A stretch of 64,000 nucleotides of DNA, from NCBI RefSeq assembly GCF_002920615.1, contig NZ_PQSU01000032.1, positions 1-64,000 of the forward strand. Reading direction: 5' to 3'. A program made the position numbers and the translations under genes. The notes beneath the pieces were generated by a model. That model saw nothing but the letters and a program-made list of their open reading frames with translations. It had not been told where the DNA came from and searched no databases. Source of the stretch: Streptomyces sp. Ru62. GTDB lineage: Bacteria > Actinomycetota > Actinomycetes > Streptomycetales > Streptomycetaceae. Each line of letters begins with the position of its first letter. The stretch's first letter is position 1. Positions 8,124-17,180 of this stretch are shown here, one piece after another.

Positions 8124-9611
8124 GTGCTCGATCAAGGCGCACCCCCGCACCACCAGACTTCGGCCGCCCCCGCGTCCCCGGGCGTCGCCGCGCGCCTCAT
8201 GCGTCGCAAGCCCGTGGAACGCCTGGTCGCGGAGGGCGGCCACGGTGAGGGTGGGCAGCTCCGGCGCTCCCTCGGGCTGTGGCAGCTGACCATGATCAGC
8301 ATCGGTGCCACCCTCGGCACCGGCATCTTCGTCGTCCTCGGTGACGCCGTCCCCAAGGCCGGTCCCGCGGTCACCCTCGCCTTCGTCATCGCCGGTCTCA
8401 CGGCGCTGTTCTCCGCCCTGTCGTACGCCGAACTGGCCGGCAGCATCCCGGTCGCCGGCTCCTCCTACTCGTATGCGTACGCAACGCTGGGCGAACTGGT
8501 CGCCTGGGTCTGCGGCTGGTGTCTCGTGCTGGAGTACGGCGTCTCGGTGGCCGCGGTCGCCGTCGGCTGGGGCGAGTACCTGAACGAACTGCTGGACGGC
8601 ACCATCGGCGTCACCATCCCGGCCACCCTGTCCTCGGCGCCGGGCGAGGGCGGCATCGTCAACCTGCCGGCCCTGATCGTCGTGCTGCTGGCGATGGTGT
8701 TCCTGCTCGGTGGCGCGCGGGAGTCCGCCCGCGCCAACACCATCATGGTCTGTGTGAAGATCGCCGCGCTGGTGCTGTTCTGCGCGATCGGCGTCATGGG
8801 CTTCAAGTCCGGCAACTACGCCGACTTCATGCCGCTCGGCATGACCGGGGTCAGCGCCGCCGGTGCCACGCTGTTCTTCTCCTACATCGGCTTCGACGCC
8901 GCCTCCACCGCGGGTGAGGAGGCGAAGGACCCCAAGCGGGACCTGCCGCGGGCGATCATGCTGTCGCTGATCATCGTGACCGCGCTGTACGTGCTCGTCG
9001 CGGCCGTCGCCGTCGGCGCCTGGAACTGGAAGAAGTTCGACGGTTCCGAGGCCGCCCTCGCCGGGATCATGAACGACGTCAGCGGTCAGACCTTCTGGGG
9101 CACGCTGCTCGCGCTCGGCGCGGTCATCTCCATCGCGAGCGTGGTGCTCACGGTGCTCTACGGCCAGACCCGCATCCTCTTCGCGATGGCCCGCGACGGC
9201 CTGGTGCCGAAGGCGCTCGGCAGGATCCACCCGAAGACCGGCGCGCCCCGGCTCAACACGGTGATCGTGTCCCTCTTCTGCGGTGCGCTCGCCGCCCTCA
9301 TCCCGCTCGGCAAGCTCGTCGACGCCACCAGCATCGGCACGCTGTTCGCCTTCGGGCTGGTCAACATCGCGGTGATCGTGCTGCGGGTCAAGCGACCGGA
9401 GCTGGAGCGCACGTTCCGGGTGCCGTTCGGCCCGGTCCTGCCGGTGCTGGGCTTCCTGTTCTGCGCGTACAACATGTTCAGCCTCGACACCATCACCTGG
9501 GTGGTCTTCGGATTCTGGATGGCCGCCGGGCTCGTGTTCTACTTCCTCTACGGCTACCGCCGTTCCCGTCTCGCGGCCGATGACGCTCCCGCGCTGACGG
9601 CAGAGAAGTGA
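8124..9611 (+). CDS. APC-superfamily amino acid permease, probably cationic amino acids
   Basis: 495 aa from GTG 8124, preceded by AAGGAG 8 nt upstream. The frame opens earlier, but the extra N-terminus is Pro/Arg-rich and lacks a start with a ribosome site. About 12 hydrophobic segments begin near residue 55 with IGATLGTGIFVVLGD, the unwound substrate-binding helix of CAT/YfnA-type transporters. GFDAASTAGEEAKDPKRDLP is the conserved APC block. Its neighbours are an Lrp regulator 27 nt downstream and DavA/DavB-like enzymes, so L-lysine is a reasonable substrate, but this is inference. Confidence 0.88.
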   Translation: MLDQGAPPHHQTSAAPASPGVAARLMRRKPVERLVAEGGHGEGGQLRRSLGLWQLTMISIGATLGTGIFVVLGDAVPKAGPAVTLAFVIAGLTALFSALSYAELAGSIPVAGSSYSYAYATLGELVAWVCGWCLVLEYGVSVAAVAVGWGEYLNELLDGTIGVTIPATLSSAPGEGGIVNLPALIVVLLAMVFLLGGARESARANTIMVCVKIAALVLFCAIGVMGFKSGNYADFMPLGMTGVSAAGATLFFSYIGFDAASTAGEEAKDPKRDLPRAIMLSLIIVTALYVLVAAVAVGAWNWKKFDGSEAALAGIMNDVSGQTFWGTLLALGAVISIASVVLTVLYGQTRILFAMARDGLVPKALGRIHPKTGAPRLNTVIVSLFCGALAALIPLGKLVDATSIGTLFAFGLVNIAVIVLRVKRPELERTFRVPFGPVLPVLGFLFCAYNMFSLDTITWVVFGFWMAAGLVFYFLYGYRRSRLAADDAPALTAEK

Positions 9612-9638
9612 CCGGACCTGAGAAGTGAACGACCCCCT

Positions 9639-10091
9639 GTGCTGAACGATCTCGACGAACGCATCGTGCACGCCCTCGCCGAGGACGCCCGCCGCTCCTA
9701 CGCGGACATCGGGCAGATGGTCGGCCTGTCCGCGCCCGCGGTGAAGCGGCGCGTGGACCGGCTGCGGGCCACCGGAGCCATCACCGGATTCACCGTGCGG
9801 GTGGATCCGGCGGCGCTCGGCTGGGAGACCGAGGGGTTCATCGAGATCTACTGCCGGCGGAACACCTCGCCGGAGACGATCCAGCGGGGGCTGGAGCGGT
9901 ACCAGGAGGTCGTGGCCGCGTCCACCGTCACCGGGGACGCGGACGCCGTCGCGCAGGTCTTCGCGTCCGACATGCGTCACTTCGAGCGGGTGCTGGAGCG
10001 GATCGCCGGGGAGCCGTTCGTGGAGCGGACCAAGTCGGTGCTGGTCCTGTCGCCGCTGCTGAGGCGGTTCTCCTCCGGGGCGCCGGGGTAG
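9639..10091 (+). CDS. Lrp/AsnC-family transcriptional regulator
   Basis: 150 aa from GTG 9639. Winged HTH at about residues 1-55 (LNDLDERIVHALAEDARRSY, then VGLSAPAVKRRVDRL) and an effector-binding RAM domain at about 60-140. It sits 27 nt after the permease and reads the same way, so the two are probably cotranscribed. The substrate taken up by the permease, or a product, is the likely effector. Shared motifs upstream of the permease and davA would suit control of both by this protein. Confidence 0.92.
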   Translation: MLNDLDERIVHALAEDARRSYADIGQMVGLSAPAVKRRVDRLRATGAITGFTVRVDPAALGWETEGFIEIYCRRNTSPETIQRGLERYQEVVAASTVTGDADAVAQVFASDMRHFERVLERIAGEPFVERTKSVLVLSPLLRRFSSGAPG

Positions 10092-10130
10092 GTGCGGACC
10101 ACGGCTCGGGGCGCCCTGTCGTCACCGGGC

Positions 10131-10175
10131 GCGGGACAGCGCCCCGAAGGGGCGGGGGAACCGCGCGAGCACCCC
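10131..10175. repeat. REP-like intergenic element, copy B
   Basis: GGGACAGCGCCCCGAAGG and GGGGGAACCGCGCGAGC match copy A at 3436-3484 with small changes. It lies in the 324-bp gap between the Lrp gene and the davA-like gene. The rest of that gap holds a copy of GGCGCGCAACG (10325-10335) and no ORF that I would support. Confidence 0.65.
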
Positions 10176-10415
10176 GGACCACCCGCACCCGGCCGACGAC
10201 AAGGCGCCCCCAGCCCTTTCCGGGCTCCTCCCGTCACCCTCACCGGCCCGCGCGACCCGTCATCTCACCGGCCCGCGCAACGAATCGCCGCACAGCCCCT
10301 CCTCGGCGCAACAAACCGCGCACGGGCGCGCAACGGCTCCTTCTTGTCCGGCCGAGCGCGCCGAACGTACCTTCTTCCTGACCCCCCAAACCCCCCGTTC
10401 CGGTGAGGATCACGC

Positions 10416-11204
10416 ATGCGCACCGCCCTGCTCCAGAGCTCCGGCCGTCCCGGCTCGGTCACCGAGAACCTCAAGGTCCTCGACGAGGCCGCGGGCCGGG
10501 CCGCCGCCGCGGGCGCCGGGTTGCTGGCCGCGCCGGAGATGTTCCTCACCGGGTACGCGATCGGCGACGACATCGCCCGCCTCGCCGAGCCCGCCGACGG
10601 CGACTCCGCCGACGCGATCGCCGAGATCGCCACCCGGCACGGCCTCGCCCTCGCCTACGGCTACCCCGAGCGCGACGGGGACGCCGTCTTCAACTCCGCC
10701 CAGCTGATCTCCGCCGACGGCACCCGGCTCGCGAACTACCGCAAGACCCACCTCTTCGGCTGCTTCGAGCGCGACCACTTCACGCCGGGCGGGCAGCAGG
10801 TCGTCCAGGCCGAGCTGAACGGCCTCACCGTGGGCCTGCTGATCTGCTACGACGTCGAGTTCCCGGAGAACGTCCGCGCCCACGCCCTGGCCGGCACCGA
10901 CCTCCTGGTCGTGCCGACCGCGCAGATGCACCCCTTCCAGTTCGTCGCCGAGTCGATGATCCCGGTGCGCGCCTTCGAGAACCAGATGTACGTCGCCTAC
11001 GTCAACCGGGTCGGCCAGGAGGGCGAGTTCGAGTTCGTCGGCCTCTCCGTCCTCGCCGGTCCCGACGGTGTCGCCCGCGCCCGCGCCGGCCGTGCCGAGC
11101 AGCTGGTGCTCGCCGACGCGGACCCCGCCTTCCTGGCCGCCTCCCGCGAGCACAACCCGTACCTGAAGGACCGCCGCCCCGGTCTGTACGGGTCCCTCGT
11201 CTGA
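10416..11204 (+). CDS. davA: Carbon-nitrogen hydrolase, DavA-like 5-aminovaleramidase
   Basis: 262 aa nitrilase-superfamily amidase. The catalytic triad is visible: Glu41 in APEMFLTGY, Lys110 in NYRKTHLFG and Cys144 in LLICYDVEFPEN. These blocks, together with YGYPER and NSAQLISADG, resemble Pseudomonas DavA, which hydrolyses 5-aminovaleramide to 5-aminovalerate. The ATG has GTGAGG upstream. The next gene, 47 nt on, is a DavB-like monooxygenase that would supply the amide, the same pairing as in the lysine aminovalerate pathway. An indole-acetamide or other arylamide role cannot be excluded without biochemistry. Confidence 0.85.
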   Translation: MRTALLQSSGRPGSVTENLKVLDEAAGRAAAAGAGLLAAPEMFLTGYAIGDDIARLAEPADGDSADAIAEIATRHGLALAYGYPERDGDAVFNSAQLISADGTRLANYRKTHLFGCFERDHFTPGGQQVVQAELNGLTVGLLICYDVEFPENVRAHALAGTDLLVVPTAQMHPFQFVAESMIPVRAFENQMYVAYVNRVGQEGEFEFVGLSVLAGPDGVARARAGRAEQLVLADADPAFLAASREHNPYLKDRRPGLYGSLV

Positions 11205-11251
11205 CACCCGAGCCTTCCCCGAACCACCCCCGTGCAAGGAGTCCGTACCCC

Positions 11252-12949
11252 ATGACGTCCACGGTGCCCAACGCCGTCGAGCACACCGACGAGCAGCAGC
11301 CGCCGATCACCATGTTCGGCCCGGACTTCCCCTACGCCTACGACGACTTCCTCGCCCACCCGGCGGGCCTCGGCCAGATACCGGCGACCGAGCACGGCAC
11401 CGAGGTCGCGATCATCGGTGGCGGCCTGTCCGGCATCGTGGCCGCGTACGAGCTGATGAAGATGGGCCTCAAGCCCGTCGTCTACGAGGCCGACCAGATC
11501 GGCGGCCGGCTGCGCACGGTCGGTTTCGAGGGCTGCGACGAGTCGCTGACCGCCGAGATGGGCGCGATGCGCTTCCCGCCGTCCTCCACCGCGCTCCAGC
11601 ACTACATCGACCTGGTCGGCCTGGAGACCAGGCCCTTCCCGAACCCCCTGGCCGAGGCGACCCCGTCCACCGTGGTCGATCTCAAGGGCGAGTCGCACTA
11701 CGCCGAGACGATCGACGACCTGCCCCACGTGTACCGGGACGTCGCCGACGCCTGGAACAAGTGCCTGGAGGAGGGCGCCGACTTCTCCGACATGAACCGC
11801 GCGATGCGCGAGCGGGACGTCCCGCGCATCCGCGAGATCTGGGCCAAGCTGGTCGAGAAGCTGGACAACCAGACCTTCTACGGCTTCCTCTGCGACTCCG
11901 AGGCGTTCAAGTCCTTCCGGCACCGTGAGATCTTCGGTCAGGTCGGCTTCGGCACCGGCGGCTGGGACACCGATTTCCCGAACTCCATCCTGGAGATCCT
12001 CCGCGTCGTCTACACCGAGGCCGACGACCACCACCGCGGCATCGTCGGCGGCTCCCAGCAGCTCCCGCTGCGCCTGTGGGAGCGCGAGCCGGAGAAGATC
12101 GTCCACTGGCCGTACGGCACCTCGCTCGCCAAGCTGCACGAGGGCGGCAAGCCGCTGCCGGCCGTGACCCGGCTGCACCGCACCGCCGGCAACCGGATCA
12201 CCGTCACCGACGCGAACGGCGACATCCGCACCTACAAGGCGGCGATCTTCACCGCCCAGTCCTGGATGCTGCTGTCCAAGATCGCCTGCGACGACTCGCT
12301 GTTCCCGATCGACCACTGGACCGCGATCGAGCGCACCCACTACATGGAGTCCAGCAAGCTCTTCGTGCCCGTGGACCGGCCGTTCTGGCTGGACAAGGAC
12401 GAGGAGACGGGCCGGGACGTCATGTCGATGACGCTCACCGACCGGATGACCCGCGGCACCTACCTGCTGGACGACGGCCCGGACAAGCCCGCCGTCATCT
12501 GCCTGTCCTACACCTGGTGCGACGACAGCCTGAAGTGGCTGCCGCTGTCCGCGAACGAGCGGATGGAGGTCATGCTGAAGTCGCTCGGCGAGATCTACCC
12601 GAAGGTCGACATCAGGAAGCACATCATCGGCAACCCGGTGACCGTCTCCTGGGAGAACGAGCCCTATTTCATGGGCGCGTTCAAGGCCAACCTGCCCGGC
12701 CACTACCGCTACCAGCGGCGCCTGTTCACGCACTTCATGCAGGACCGGCTGCCCGAGGACAAGCGCGGCATCTTCCTCGCCGGCGACGACATCTCCTGGA
12801 CGGCCGGCTGGGCCGAGGGTGCCGTGCAGACCGCGCTGAACGCGGTCTGGGGCGTCATGCACCACTTCGGCGGCGAGACCGACGCGGCGAACCCGGGCCC
12901 GGGTGACGTCTACGACGAGATCGCGCCGGTGGAGCTCCCCGAGGACTGA
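11252..12949 (+). CDS. davB: Flavin monooxygenase of the L-lysine 2-monooxygenase (DavB) type
   Basis: 565 aa from ATG 11252, with AAGGA upstream. The FAD-binding Rossmann motif VAIIGGGLSGIVAAYEL lies at about residue 50, with the acidic end of strand two in VVYEA. The N-terminal ITMFGPDFPYAYDDFLAHPAGLG, FGQVGFGTGGWDTDFPNS and the C-terminal FLAGDDISWTAGWAEGAVQT match DavB of Pseudomonas closely as I remember it. DavB converts L-lysine, oxygen and FAD-bound hydride to 5-aminovaleramide and CO2. Tryptophan 2-monooxygenase is a relative and an alternative. With DavA, the permease and Lrp it makes a coherent catabolic block, but later steps (DavT, DavD) are not here. Confidence 0.87.
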   Translation: MTSTVPNAVEHTDEQQPPITMFGPDFPYAYDDFLAHPAGLGQIPATEHGTEVAIIGGGLSGIVAAYELMKMGLKPVVYEADQIGGRLRTVGFEGCDESLTAEMGAMRFPPSSTALQHYIDLVGLETRPFPNPLAEATPSTVVDLKGESHYAETIDDLPHVYRDVADAWNKCLEEGADFSDMNRAMRERDVPRIREIWAKLVEKLDNQTFYGFLCDSEAFKSFRHREIFGQVGFGTGGWDTDFPNSILEILRVVYTEADDHHRGIVGGSQQLPLRLWEREPEKIVHWPYGTSLAKLHEGGKPLPAVTRLHRTAGNRITVTDANGDIRTYKAAIFTAQSWMLLSKIACDDSLFPIDHWTAIERTHYMESSKLFVPVDRPFWLDKDEETGRDVMSMTLTDRMTRGTYLLDDGPDKPAVICLSYTWCDDSLKWLPLSANERMEVMLKSLGEIYPKVDIRKHIIGNPVTVSWENEPYFMGAFKANLPGHYRYQRRLFTHFMQDRLPEDKRGIFLAGDDISWTAGWAEGAVQTALNAVWGVMHHFGGETDAANPGPGDVYDEIAPVELPED

Positions 12950-12965
12950 CCCGGGAGACGGACCG

Positions 12966-13006
12966 AGGCGCGGGCGGCCGGCCACCGACTCCGGCCGCCC
13001 GCGCCT
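12966..13006. terminator. Bidirectional terminator between davB and DUF5995 gene
   Basis: Perfect 16-bp arms (12966-12981 and 12991-13006, starting AGGCGCGGGCGG) around a 9-nt loop, followed by TTCTT on the plus strand. It serves the convergent genes on both sides. Confidence 0.92.
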
Positions 13007-13025
13007 TCTTCAACCCCCTGGAGGT

Positions 13026-13712
13026 TCAGTCGGCCAGCGGTGTCAGCAGCATCCGGCCCGCGAACCCCACCGCCGCGTCCAGCCGTTCGGTGAACTCCTC
13101 GGCCACGTCGGCGCAGTGGCGCAGCGCCCACAGGGCCCGGGCCGCCGCCCAGGTCGCGTCCCGGGCCCGCTCCAGGCTCCAGGAGCCCAGCAGATGGGTG
13201 AGCGGGTCGGCGATCTGGAACAGGTCGGGGCCTGGCATCAGATCCTCGCGGATGCGCTCCTCCAGCGACACCAGGAGATCGCCCACGCGGTCGAACTCGT
13301 CCTCCAGGTCGGCCGGTTCACAGCCGAGCGTGCGACAGGCGTCGACCACGGCCAGGGCCAGGTCGTGCCCGATGTGCGCGTTGATGCCCGCCAGTGCGAA
13401 CTGCAGCGGTCGTACTCCGGGATGGCGGCGGAACTGGAACAGGGGCCGCCAGCAGGCGGGCGGGCGGCGGTCCGCCGCGGCCGCGTCCACCGCCGCCAGA
13501 TAGCGCTCGGCGAACCGCACGTCCAGCGCGGTCGCCGCGCGCGGGTCCGGGAACTCCCCGGCGTCCAGGCGCCGGTCGATCTCCTCGGTGACGGCGAGGT
13601 AGACCCGGTTGAACACGGCGACGCCGTCCCGTGGGGGCAGGGCCGCGTCCAGCGCGCGCATCCGTGCGACGACGGCGTCGACGGGGGCGGTGAGGTGTTC
13701 CAGCTGCACCAT
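13026..13712 (-). CDS. DUF5995 family protein
   Basis: 228 aa, no signal peptide or membrane segment. It matches the DUF5995 pattern: an N-terminal VARMRALDAALPPRDGVAVFNRVYLAVTE, then RFAERYLAAVDAA, the core LQFALAGINAHIGHDLALAVVDAC (about residues 125-150) and a C-terminal SWSLERARDATWAAARALW. The conserved His pair in NAHIGHDLA suggests a metal or catalytic site, but the family function is unknown. It converges on davB. Confidence 0.85.
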   Translation of the reverse strand: MVQLEHLTAPVDAVVARMRALDAALPPRDGVAVFNRVYLAVTEEIDRRLDAGEFPDPRAATALDVRFAERYLAAVDAAAADRRPPACWRPLFQFRRHPGVRPLQFALAGINAHIGHDLALAVVDACRTLGCEPADLEDEFDRVGDLLVSLEERIREDLMPGPDLFQIADPLTHLLGSWSLERARDATWAAARALWALRHCADVAEEFTERLDAAVGFAGRMLLTPLAD

Positions 13713-13788
13713 GGGGGAAGGGTCCCAGCCCGGGGCCGGCCGGTGTGCCGACCGGCCCGGTGCTTCGCCGGAACGGGGGAACGCCGGA

Positions 13789-15198
13789 CTACGACTCGGC
13801 GCGCGGGGCGGCCGTGTCCGTGTCCGCCTCCCTGTCGTAGGAGGAGGTGCCCTCGTCCAGCAGCGGCTCCTGCTTCTTCAGGTGGGCCGGGGCGAAGGCG
13901 CGCAGCGCGTGATAGCCGGTGATGACGACCAGCGTGCCGAGCGCGATGCCGCTGAGCGAGAAGGTGTCGGTGAACTTCATGCTCACGTTGCCGACGCCGA
14001 TGATGATGCCCGCCGCGGCCGGGACCAGGTTCAGCGGGTTGCGCAGGTCCACCTTGGCGTTCAGCCAGATCTGGGCGCCGAGCAGGCCGATCATGCCGTA
14101 GAGGATGACGGTGATGCCGCCGAGCACCCCGCCCGGGATCGCGGCGACGACCGCGCCGAACTTGGGGCAGACGCCGAAGAGCAGTGCGAAGCCGGCGGCG
14201 GCCCAGTAGGCGGCGGTGGAGTAGACGCGGGTCGCGGCCATCACGCCGATGTTCTCGGAGTAGGTGGTGTTGGGCGGGCCGCCGACGGCCGTCGACAGCA
14301 CGGAGGCGACGCCGTCCGCCGAGATCGCCGTACCGAGCTTGTCGTCCAGCGGGTCGCCGGTCATCTCGCCGACCGCCTTGACGTGGCCCGCGTTCTCCGC
14401 GACCAGTGCGATGACGACCGGCAGCGCGACCAGGACCGCCGACCACTGGAAGGTCGGGCCGTGGAAGGACGGCAGGCCGATCCAGTCGGCCTTGGAGACG
14501 CCGGAGAGGTCCAGGCGCCAGTGGTCGGTGAGCTTGCCGCTCGCGTCCACCGAGTGGATCCTGCCGAAGACCCGGTCGGACGCCCAGGAGAGGGCGTACC
14601 CGAACACGAGGCCCAGGAAGATGGCGACGCGGGACCAGAAGCCGCGCAGACAGACGACCGCCAGACCGGTGAAGAGCATCACCAGCAGGGCGGTCCACTG
14701 GTCCTGCGGCCAGTAGGTGGACGCGGTCACCGGGGCCAGGTTGAAGCCGATCAGCATGACGACCGCGCCGGTGACGATCGGGGGCATGGCGGCGTGGATG
14801 ATCCGCGCCCCGAAGCGCTGCACCGCGAGACCGACCAGGAACAGCACGACACCGACCACGAGGACCGCGCCGGTCACGGTCGCGCTCGTACCGCCCTGGG
14901 CGCGGATGACGGCGGCCACGCCCACGAAGGACAGGGAGCAGCCGAGGTAGCTCGGCACCCGGCCGCGGGTGGCGAGCAGGAAGATCACGGTCGCCACGCC
15001 CGACATCATGATCGCGAGGTTGGGGTCCAGGCCCATGAGTACAGGGGCCACGAACGAGGCGCCGAACATCGCGACCACGTGCTGGGCGCCCAGGCCCACG
15101 GTGCGGGGCCAGGACAGCCGTTCGTCGGGGCGTACCACCGCTCCGGGCGCGGGCGTGCGCCCGTCACCGTGCAGCTTCCAGCGCACGCCGAGATCCAT
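13789..15198 (-). CDS. Uracil-xanthine permease, NCS2 family
   Basis: 469 aa with about 14 hydrophobic helices. NCS2 signatures include QHVVAMFGASFVAPVL near residue 40, GNVSMKFTDTFSLSGIALGT near 420 and the substrate-binding VSKADWIGLPSF/NAGHVKAVGEMTG region. It imports nucleobases (uracil or xanthine) with protons. The C-terminus is acidic and cytoplasmic. It is divergent from the alginate lyase gene across a 148-bp gap. Specificity between uracil and purines cannot be told from sequence here. Confidence 0.9.
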   Translation of the reverse strand: MDLGVRWKLHGDGRTPAPGAVVRPDERLSWPRTVGLGAQHVVAMFGASFVAPVLMGLDPNLAIMMSGVATVIFLLATRGRVPSYLGCSLSFVGVAAVIRAQGGTSATVTGAVLVVGVVLFLVGLAVQRFGARIIHAAMPPIVTGAVVMLIGFNLAPVTASTYWPQDQWTALLVMLFTGLAVVCLRGFWSRVAIFLGLVFGYALSWASDRVFGRIHSVDASGKLTDHWRLDLSGVSKADWIGLPSFHGPTFQWSAVLVALPVVIALVAENAGHVKAVGEMTGDPLDDKLGTAISADGVASVLSTAVGGPPNTTYSENIGVMAATRVYSTAAYWAAAGFALLFGVCPKFGAVVAAIPGGVLGGITVILYGMIGLLGAQIWLNAKVDLRNPLNLVPAAAGIIIGVGNVSMKFTDTFSLSGIALGTLVVITGYHALRAFAPAHLKKQEPLLDEGTSSYDREADTDTAAPRAES

Positions 15199-15346
15199 GA
15201 GGGGTTTCGCTTTCTCTGTACGTGAAGAGGGTCCGAACCATTGTCAGGGGTACCTGGCGGCTCTACGCTCACACGGTCCTCCTCATGAACTGCGTTCACA
15301 TACCTGATCGATTCTGATCGGGTCGAGCGAAGATCGGAGTGCCTGA

Positions 15347-16615
15347 ATGAGTGGAAGACCCCGTGCGGCCGTGCTCCTCGCCGCCGTGGTGGCCTTCGGA
15401 GCCCTGCTCGTCCCCTCCGCCCACGCCGCGCCGTCCCCGTCCAGGCCGGTTCCGCGGACCGCGGTCCTCGACGGCGTCCGCCTCCAGCAGACCCGGGCCC
15501 GCCTGTCCCACGACCCCCGGCTCCGGCACGCCCTCACGGACCTGACCACCCGCGCCGACGCCTGGCTGGGCCAGGGCCCGTGGACGGTCGTCGACAAGCC
15601 GAAGCCCGCCCCCGGCGGCGACGTCCACGACTATCTGAGCCAGGCCCCGTACTGGTGGCCCACGACCGCCCCCACCGCCGACAACCCCTGGGGCTGCCCG
15701 TACGTCCAGCGCGACGGCCAGCGCAATCCGGAGGTCGACAGCGGGACCGACCGGCAGGACGTGGAGAAGGTCTTCGACGCGACGTACGACCTCTCGCTCG
15801 CCTGGTACTACACCGGCGAGCGGAGCTACGCCGAGAAGGCCGGGCAGATCCTGCGCACCTGGTTCCTCGACCCGGCCACCCGAATGAACCCCGACCTGGA
15901 CCACGCCCAGTTCATCCCGTGCAAGTACGACGGCCGGGCCATCGGCATCATCGACTTCTCGCAGTCCTACACCAGCGTCCTGGACGCGCAGGCGATCCTC
16001 GCCACCGGCGCACCCGGCTGGACGGCCGCCGACCGCACCGCGATGACCCGGTGGAACGAGGACTTCCGCGACTGGCTGAAGAACAGCGACTTCGGCCGGC
16101 AGGAGGGTGCCGCCGCCAACAACCACGGCACCTTCTACGACATGCAGCTCGCCGCCCTCGCCTACGCCACCGGCGACACCGCGCTCGCCCGGCGGACCGT
16201 GCTGGACGCGCGTGCGAAGCGGATCGACCCGCAGATCGCGGCCGACGGCAGCCAGCCCCAGGAGCTCACCCGCACGCGGAGCTGGCACTACTCGACCTTC
16301 GATCTGGTCGCCTACACCCGGCTCGCGGCCATCGGCCGGCACGTCGGGGTGAACCTGTGGGCCTACGCGGGGCCGGACGGGCAGAGCCTGTTCAAGGCGG
16401 TCGACTACCTGCTGCCCGCCGCGACCGGCGCCGAAGCCTGGCCGCACCCCGAGCTGGAGTTCCACCGCTACGCGGCGGCCGACGTGGTGCACGCGGCGGC
16501 CGACGCCGGTGACCGGTCGGCCAGGGCGGCCGTGCCGAAGCTGGAGGCGCCGCCCGGGGGAGACCTCTGGGCGCTGCGGCCCGCGGCCGAGCAACTGGAC
16601 TCGATAGCGGGCTGA
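15347..16615 (+). CDS. Secreted alginate lyase-family protein
   Basis: 422 aa. Signal peptide at about residues 1-27, ending in SAHAA. The alginate lyase (alpha/alpha-toroid, PL5-like) domain fills the rest. Conserved features are SQAPYWWP near residue 100, GRAIGIIDFSQSYTSVLDA and the catalytic NNHGTFYDMQLAALA (about 260-275), where Asn-His and a later SWHYSTFDL Tyr/His provide the neutraliser and general base/acid of this fold. It probably cleaves uronate polysaccharide outside the cell. Substrate is uncertain, since many soil actinobacterial members are uncharacterised. Confidence 0.87.
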   Translation: MSGRPRAAVLLAAVVAFGALLVPSAHAAPSPSRPVPRTAVLDGVRLQQTRARLSHDPRLRHALTDLTTRADAWLGQGPWTVVDKPKPAPGGDVHDYLSQAPYWWPTTAPTADNPWGCPYVQRDGQRNPEVDSGTDRQDVEKVFDATYDLSLAWYYTGERSYAEKAGQILRTWFLDPATRMNPDLDHAQFIPCKYDGRAIGIIDFSQSYTSVLDAQAILATGAPGWTAADRTAMTRWNEDFRDWLKNSDFGRQEGAAANNHGTFYDMQLAALAYATGDTALARRTVLDARAKRIDPQIAADGSQPQELTRTRSWHYSTFDLVAYTRLAAIGRHVGVNLWAYAGPDGQSLFKAVDYLLPAATGAEAWPHPELEFHRYAAADVVHAAADAGDRSARAAVPKLEAPPGGDLWALRPAAEQLDSIAG

Positions 16616-16721
16616 CCCGCGCTGACCCGGGGGCTTCCCGGCCGGGCTCCTGAGCGGTCGCTTAGTATGGTGGCGTACGGGGGTGTCGCCACCCCAGCAG
16701 CGCTGCTCAGGAGCCCTTCCC

Positions 16722-17180
16722 GTGACCGCCGAAGCCCCGACCGCCCCCGCCGTCTCCTACGGCCGGCTGATCCCCGTCACCGTTCACTTCGACGACCTCG
16801 ACGCGCTCGGGCTGCTGCACAACGCCCGCTACCCGCTGATGGTCGAGCGCGCCTGGACCGAGCTGTGGAACGAGCACGGCGTCCGCTTCGACGGCGACTG
16901 GGCGGCGGCCGGCGACGCCTGCAACGCGGTCCGCGAGCTGCGCATCGGCTACGAGGCGCCGGTCACCCGCCCCGGCACCTACGCCGTCCACCTCTGGCTG
17001 GAACGGCTCGGCACCACCGGCCTCACCTACGGCTTCCGGTTCTGCTCGGCCGACGGGACCGAGACCTACGCGCGGGGCACCCGGGTGCTGGTCCGGCTGG
17101 ACGCGGCGACCCTGCGCCCCGCGCCCTGGAGCGAGGCCTTCAGGGCCGTGGGTCGGGAACTGCTGCGGCCCGCCGGCTGA
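16722..17180 (+). CDS. Acyl-CoA thioesterase, 4HBT hotdog fold
   Basis: 152 aa from GTG 16722, with CAGGAG 8 nt upstream. A slightly longer frame from 16683 lacks homology in its first residues. VTVHFDDLDALGLLHNARYPLMVERA is the 4-hydroxybenzoyl-CoA thioesterase signature with the catalytic Asp (about residues 17-42). It hydrolyses acyl-CoA thioesters in the cytosol. The 3' end overlaps the convergent MFS gene by 41 bp. Confidence 0.9.
   Translation: MTAEAPTAPAVSYGRLIPVTVHFDDLDALGLLHNARYPLMVERAWTELWNEHGVRFDGDWAAAGDACNAVRELRIGYEAPVTRPGTYAVHLWLERLGTTGLTYGFRFCSADGTETYARGTRVLVRLDAATLRPAPWSEAFRAVGRELLRPAG

Noticed and set aside
7929..9980. Very long minus-strand frame opposite the permease and Lrp genes
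   Set aside because: Composition (Arg, Gly, Asp, His runs) is that of an antisense shadow; the plus-strand genes carry clear domains.
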